DNA of 8,180 bases, from positions 1 to 8,180 of the forward strand of contig JAITLE010000104.1 of the NCBI GenBank assembly GCA_031278075.1, in the 5' to 3' direction. The stretch is from Bifidobacteriaceae bacterium (lineage in GTDB: Bacteria > Actinomycetota > Actinomycetes > Actinomycetales > WQXJ01). The notes under the pieces were generated by a model, which was not told the origin of the DNA, did no database searches, and saw nothing but the letters and a program-made list of their open reading frames with translations. This document shows positions 5,499-8,180 of the stretch, in pieces; within the stretch, counting starts at the first letter, position 1, and each line of letters starts with the position of its first letter. Position numbers and translations under genes: made by a program.

Positions 5499-6391
5499 CA
5501 GGCCGCGTCCGCCTCCCCGTGCACGATGCCGACCGCCTCATCATCCCCTCCACCTCCGTCAGCGCCCCGACCGCTAGGCTCGCCCCCGCCAACCCCGGCC
5601 CGACCCGCCGGCTGCGCCGCCGGGGGGTTGACCGAACGCGCCGCGATTTCGGCGCGCCAGGCGCGCTCGGCCCGAGTTCGGATGCTGAGGAGCAGACACC
5701 GGTTGACCGCGAAGCGGACCCACATCGCCGCCGTCACGACCACTCCGGTGCGCCACTTGGACCAGCCGTACCGCTCGCGGACCGCGAGCCGTGTGCCGGT
5801 CGGCCCCTCCTGTTCCAGCACCCAGGAACCGGAGAATTCCAGATCGGCGAGGGGGAACGGGCAGGCTGGAGCGTCGCCGGCCTGGGCGAGCACCAACGTC
5901 CGCTCGGGCACGAGTTCCACGACACGCAGCGCGGCCCCGTCCCCAAACTCGACTTCGTCCCCGACGGCCAAGCCCTGCGGCCTAGCGGCATCCGCGCCGG
6001 GCGCATCAAGGCCGGCGCCGCCGCCGGCGACACGACCGGCTCCGCCCGGCTGATGCCCGCCCGGGCCAACGGCCGCGCCGAGCGCATCCAACCCAACACC
6101 ATCCGCGTCGGGCGCATCCGCGTCCAGGGGGCGCCGGCTCACGCGGGAGCATTGGCACGCCGTCGCGGCTTGCGCCAGCCACGGCCACACGGCGCGCGGC
6201 GGCGCGGCTATGCCGATCGCGCGGGTGGATTGGAGGCGGGCTAAGGGGACGACATCGTCGCCTGGGAAGTTGCGACGCTGCTCCGCGGATGTCGCGCCCC
6301 AACGTAGCTGCCAGCGCCAGGCGGCGCGGCTGGCCGCTGTCGCCGCGCCCACGAACACACACCAAAGAATGGTCTTGGTTCTTTGTCGCAT
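5498..6391 (-). CDS. SRPBCC-like, membrane-anchored protein coupled to ispH
   Basis: The 297-residue product has one N-terminal hydrophobic segment (about 6-24). Then comes WGATSAEQRRNFPGDD (31-46) and APPRAVWPWLAQA (63-75), which match actinobacterial SRPBCC/START-fold proteins, whose fold binds hydrophobic ligands. The later LAVGDEVEFG (141-150), VVELVPERTLVL (157-168), a tryptophan near 190 and TRLAVRERYGW (200-210) also follow the family order. The usual RGGFYSYDWLE-like segment after PWLAQ is replaced by a Gly/Ala/Asp-rich stretch (about 80-140) with DAPDADG and DAPGADA repeats. The last ~45 residues are Gly/Pro-rich. The start ATG 6391 is chosen for the family-like N-terminus; GGGAG lies about 10 nt upstream. 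An extension to 6505 is Arg-rich and unlikely. It overlaps ispH by one base. The ligand is unknown. Confidence 0.7.
   Translation of the reverse strand: MRQRTKTILWCVFVGAATAASRAAWRWQLRWGATSAEQRRNFPGDDVVPLARLQSTRAIGIAAPPRAVWPWLAQAATACQCSRVSRRPLDADAPDADGVGLDALGAAVGPGGHQPGGAGRVAGGGAGLDAPGADAARPQGLAVGDEVEFGDGAALRVVELVPERTLVLAQAGDAPACPFPLADLEFSGSWVLEQEGPTGTRLAVRERYGWSKWRTGVVVTAAMWVRFAVNRCLLLSIRTRAERAWRAEIAARSVNPPAAQPAGRAGVGGGEPSGRGADGGGGDDEAVGIVHGEADAA
5989..6118. repeat. 19-bp imperfect repeat inside the SRPBCC-like gene
   Basis: CATCCGCGYCGGGCGCATC occurs at 5989-6007 and 6100-6118, 111 bp (37 codons) apart and differing at one base. It underlies the DAPDADG and DAPGADA repeats and lies in the low-complexity insert, suggesting the insert grew by duplication. 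Confidence 0.55.
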
Positions 6392-6416
6392 CCCCCAAGT
6401 CTCCCACCTGGGCGCC

Positions 6417-6426
6417 CGCGTACGCG
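6417..6426. promoter_or_regulatory. 10-bp palindrome upstream of the SRPBCC-ispH unit
   Basis: CGCGTACGCG is a perfect palindrome 26-35 bases before the start codon at 6391. It could be an operator for the two-gene unit. No clear -10 or -35 is seen near it. Confidence 0.25.
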
Positions 6427-6540
6427 AAAGCTCCACGAAACCCACGCCGCGCCTGGCCGAAACCTGCCGACGCGGGCGGCCGACCTGCTCAAACCGGCAC
6501 GGCAAGACCCGGGACCATGGCGCCCTCTGCCCACGCCAGC

Positions 6541-6673
6541 GGGGTCAGGACCGGGCGCGGTCCGGACCAGGCGGGGGGATGTGCAGCCTCGCCCGCGCCC
6601 GCGGGGTCAGGGCCGGGCGCGGTCCGGACCAGGCGGGGGGGTGGGCAGCCCCGCCCACGCCCGCGGGGTCAGG
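6541..6673. repeat. 62-bp tandem repeat after the surface-protein gene
   Basis: Two near-identical 62-bp units lie at 6541-6602 and 6603-6664, with about five differences. A third partial unit (GGGGTCAGG, 6665-6673) reaches into the stop codon of the surface-protein gene. The bases just before 6541 resemble the end of a further unit. Each full unit holds the 10-bp palindrome GGTCCGGACC (6559-6568 and 6621-6630). The array fills about half of the 277-bp gap before the SRPBCC start; I see no gene in this gap. Confidence 0.8.
6649..6668 (-). terminator. Hairpin directly after the surface-protein stop
   Basis: On the minus strand CCCCGC and GCGGGG pair around an 8-nt loop, beginning at the base after the stop codon. 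It lacks a T-tract. The second repeat unit carries a degenerate copy with a mismatch. Confidence 0.4.
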
Positions 6674-7484
6674 ACGCCAGGTCTTCGCGGCGGGAGTTGG
6701 AGCGCCAGACCGCCACCACACCTGCGGCTAGCAGGAATCCGGCGCTGATGACACCGAACAGGATGTTGGCGCCGGTGTATTCCAGGCCGCCGCCGCCGGG
6801 GGTTCCCGGCGTCTCAGTGCGCGCGGTGTCCGTCTCGTCGCCGGAGCTGGGGCCGGTCGGGCCAGGCCCCGCGCAGTAGTCGCCCCGCAGGCCCAAGCCC
6901 ACATCCCACTTGATGGCTTGGGATATGTGGCCGAGGTTCTTGCCCTCGGTCTCGTCATAGGGGAAGGCGTAGGCCATCTGGACCCTGACAGTTCCGCCCT
7001 TGGGCACAGGCACGCTGGCCAGCTGCTGGTGGTCGTAGAGATCCGCGAAGGAGCTGGAGCCGAGCACTCCGCCCACATCCCAATGGACCTCGGACATGCC
7101 CGCGAACCCGGTGCGGCCTGGGGCGACAGCCGGATCGTCGTCGTTGACGGTGTCCTCGCCGACAGTCGTGATCGGGTTCAAGATCTCAACGGTCAGTGTC
7201 CCTGGGCACGGGCCGTTGTTGCGCACCACCAGAGTCCGGTGGATCCAGTCGCCCGGCACCGCCACAGCGTTGTGTTGGAAAGCGTCGTCCGCGATGGTCT
7301 CGTATTCCGGAGCGCCATACCAAGGCACGTTCAGGACGTTCCCGTCCCACCAGGTTTGCAGCGCGTTGGGCAGGCGCTCGTCGTCGGCGAACGCGCTGCC
7401 GCCCGCCGCGAGAGCGAATCCCACCGCCAGCATCGCGCCCATGGCCGCGGCTTTGACGCGCCTGGCGCTCAATCGGATGGTCAT
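6669..7484 (-). CDS. Secreted, sortase-anchored (LEYTG) surface protein
   Basis: The 271-residue product has a Sec signal peptide: basic MTIRLSARRVK, a hydrophobic core, and a likely cleavage after GSAFA (residue 33). The exported part contains VPGDWIHRTLVVRNNGPCPG (76-95), a pattern common in TasA/camelysin-like and other beta-sandwich surface proteins. It has two cysteines (93, 204) that could form a disulfide. A Pro/Gly/Thr linker leads to LEYTG (234-238), then a hydrophobic segment (241-260) and a basic end. This is a cell-wall sorting signal of the LxxTG type; class E sortases favour LAxTG, so LEYTG would be a variant. No sortase gene is in the window. The start ATG 7484 has AGGAGGTG ideally spaced and overlaps the upstream stop (ATGA), so translation is coupled. 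Export and anchoring are well supported; function is not known. Confidence 0.82.
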   Translation of the reverse strand: MTIRLSARRVKAAAMGAMLAVGFALAAGGSAFADDERLPNALQTWWDGNVLNVPWYGAPEYETIADDAFQHNAVAVPGDWIHRTLVVRNNGPCPGTLTVEILNPITTVGEDTVNDDDPAVAPGRTGFAGMSEVHWDVGGVLGSSSFADLYDHQQLASVPVPKGGTVRVQMAYAFPYDETEGKNLGHISQAIKWDVGLGLRGDYCAGPGPTGPSSGDETDTARTETPGTPGGGGLEYTGANILFGVISAGFLLAAGVVAVWRSNSRREDLAS

Positions 7485-8180
7485 CGCCCACCTCCTGGCC
7501 CGCCACCGCCGACCGGCCGCGGCGCCTGATCCGGGGTGTCTTCGGCGACGCCTGCGGTCCAGCGGCTGGACCAGCCAGACCAGTAGTCGACCGGCGAGTT
7601 CTCGTTGGCGCTGGGCCCGTCCGCGATGGGCGGAGCAGCTATGATCGCCCCCGTGGACGATGTCGTCAATCCCGCCGCCCGCCGTGCCGCCCGGGTCAGA
7701 GGCGCTCCCGCCGGGTCTGCGACCGGTGGCTCGCCCGCTGCCGAGTCGGCGGCCGCAGCGCTGGCGGGCGCCGGCCAGCCGGATACGGGAGCTGGGGGGA
7801 AGAGCGGAGCGGGTTTGGCAGGTGTGGTCGGGAAAAGTGATTCAGCGCGAGCCGGGGCCGCCGCGGGGGGGACCGCGAGCCACACCGGGGTTGGCGTGGA
7901 GGCGGCCGGTTGAGCGGATTGGACCCCGGGGAAGAGCGGAGCGGCTTGCGCGGGTGGAGCGGGGAAGGGTGTGGCGCGGAGAGTTTCGAGCCGAGAGCGG
8001 TCGGAGTCGGCGGCGCGGCTGCTGGCCACGAGCGCCTCGGACGCGGACCGTTCCGAGAGGGCTGGTTCGGTGGGGGTTGGTTCGGAAGCGTCTTGTTCAC
8101 CGGCTTCCTCGGTCTTCTTGCGGCGCCGCGGCGCGAACAGCGCCCAGGCGCCCCATGCCATCAGCACCACAGCGAACGCG
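7481..8180 (-). CDS. Partial membrane protein with Pro/Ala-rich cytoplasmic tail
   Basis: Only the C-terminal part (about 232 residues) is in the window; the gene continues past the right edge. The visible product begins inside a transmembrane helix (AFAVVLMAWGAWALF) followed by RRRKK, so what follows should be cytoplasmic. The tail is long, Pro/Ala/Ser-rich and probably disordered, with recurring APLFP/ESLFP motifs, and ends in a more defined stretch containing YWSGWSSRW and a Gly-rich end. The in-frame GTG/ATG near 8170 lies inside the helix and is unlikely to be the true start. The stop overlaps the surface-protein ATG by four bases. Given this partner, it could be a signal peptidase or another export/anchoring factor whose last TM helix is seen here, but nothing visible proves that. 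Confidence 0.6.
   Translation of the reverse strand, partial: AFAVVLMAWGAWALFAPRRRKKTEEAGEQDASEPTPTEPALSERSASEALVASSRAADSDRSRLETLRATPFPAPPAQAAPLFPGVQSAQPAASTPTPVWLAVPPAAAPARAESLFPTTPAKPAPLFPPAPVSGWPAPASAAAADSAAGEPPVADPAGAPLTRAARRAAGLTTSSTGAIIAAPPIADGPSANENSPVDYWSGWSSRWTAGVAEDTPDQAPRPVGGGGPGGGR
7796..7944. repeat. 17-bp direct repeat inside the Pro/Ala-rich tail
   Basis: GGGGAAGAGCGGAGCGG occurs exactly at 7796-7812 and 7928-7944, 132 bp (44 codons) apart. It encodes the APLFP motifs on the minus strand, and a degenerate third motif (ESLFP) lies between them. This points to growth of the tail by duplication. Confidence 0.65.

Noticed and set aside
5210..6244. Plus-strand 344-codon open frame
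   Set aside because: It is antisense to ispH and the SRPBCC-like gene; its Arg/Pro-rich product is a typical shadow in high-GC DNA.

Overview
The window looks like chromosomal DNA of a high-GC Gram-positive bacterium (Actinomycetota). The reasons are very high G+C with strong G/C preference at third codon positions, GTG starts, tightly overlapping genes, an IspH of the MEP isoprenoid pathway, a NudC-type Nudix hydrolase and a secreted protein with an LxxTG-type sorting signal (LEYTG). The genus cannot be named from the sequence. There are no rRNA, tRNA, CRISPR or intact insertion-sequence features.

Layout. Positions 1-698 carry no convincing gene but hold three sets of short direct repeats. 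A minus-strand 12-TM MFS transporter (699-1916) has a clear SD and a good -10 box. A 355-bp divergent intergenic region (1917-2271) contains decayed 66-68 bp tandem repeats with G-quadruplex potential on the minus strand. The plus-strand nudC-like gene (2272-3264) has a -10 box placed for a leaderless GTG start. It converges on a minus-strand cluster through a strong hairpin (3348-3380). That cluster (3389-4083) reads as a Cys-rich 24-codon ORF with a perfect SD, a 67-codon ORF of unknown function, and a DUF2335-like membrane protein whose reading frame has no standard start codon where one is needed. Next come a C-terminal remnant of a PIN-domain toxin (4245-4454) and a terminator hairpin. 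Then follow ispH (4521-5498) and an SRPBCC-like membrane-anchored protein (5498-6391), joined by a TGATG overlap. A 277-bp gap holds a 62-bp tandem repeat and a hairpin directly after the next gene's stop. The right end is an ATGA-coupled pair: a secreted, cell-wall-anchored protein (6669-7484) preceded by the C-terminal part of a membrane protein with a long Pro/Ala-rich tail that runs off the window (7481-8180).

How the genes relate. IspH supplies IPP and DMAPP; its coupling to the SRPBCC protein implies co-expression, not a known joint function. The secreted protein and its overlapping upstream partner are probably an envelope export/anchoring pair. MFS and NudC are divergent housekeeping or accessory genes. 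The least explained part is 3389-4095, where a Cys-rich mini-ORF, an unrecognised small protein and a DUF2335-like protein appear to form one compact transcript with an odd gene junction. It lies beside a dead toxin gene.
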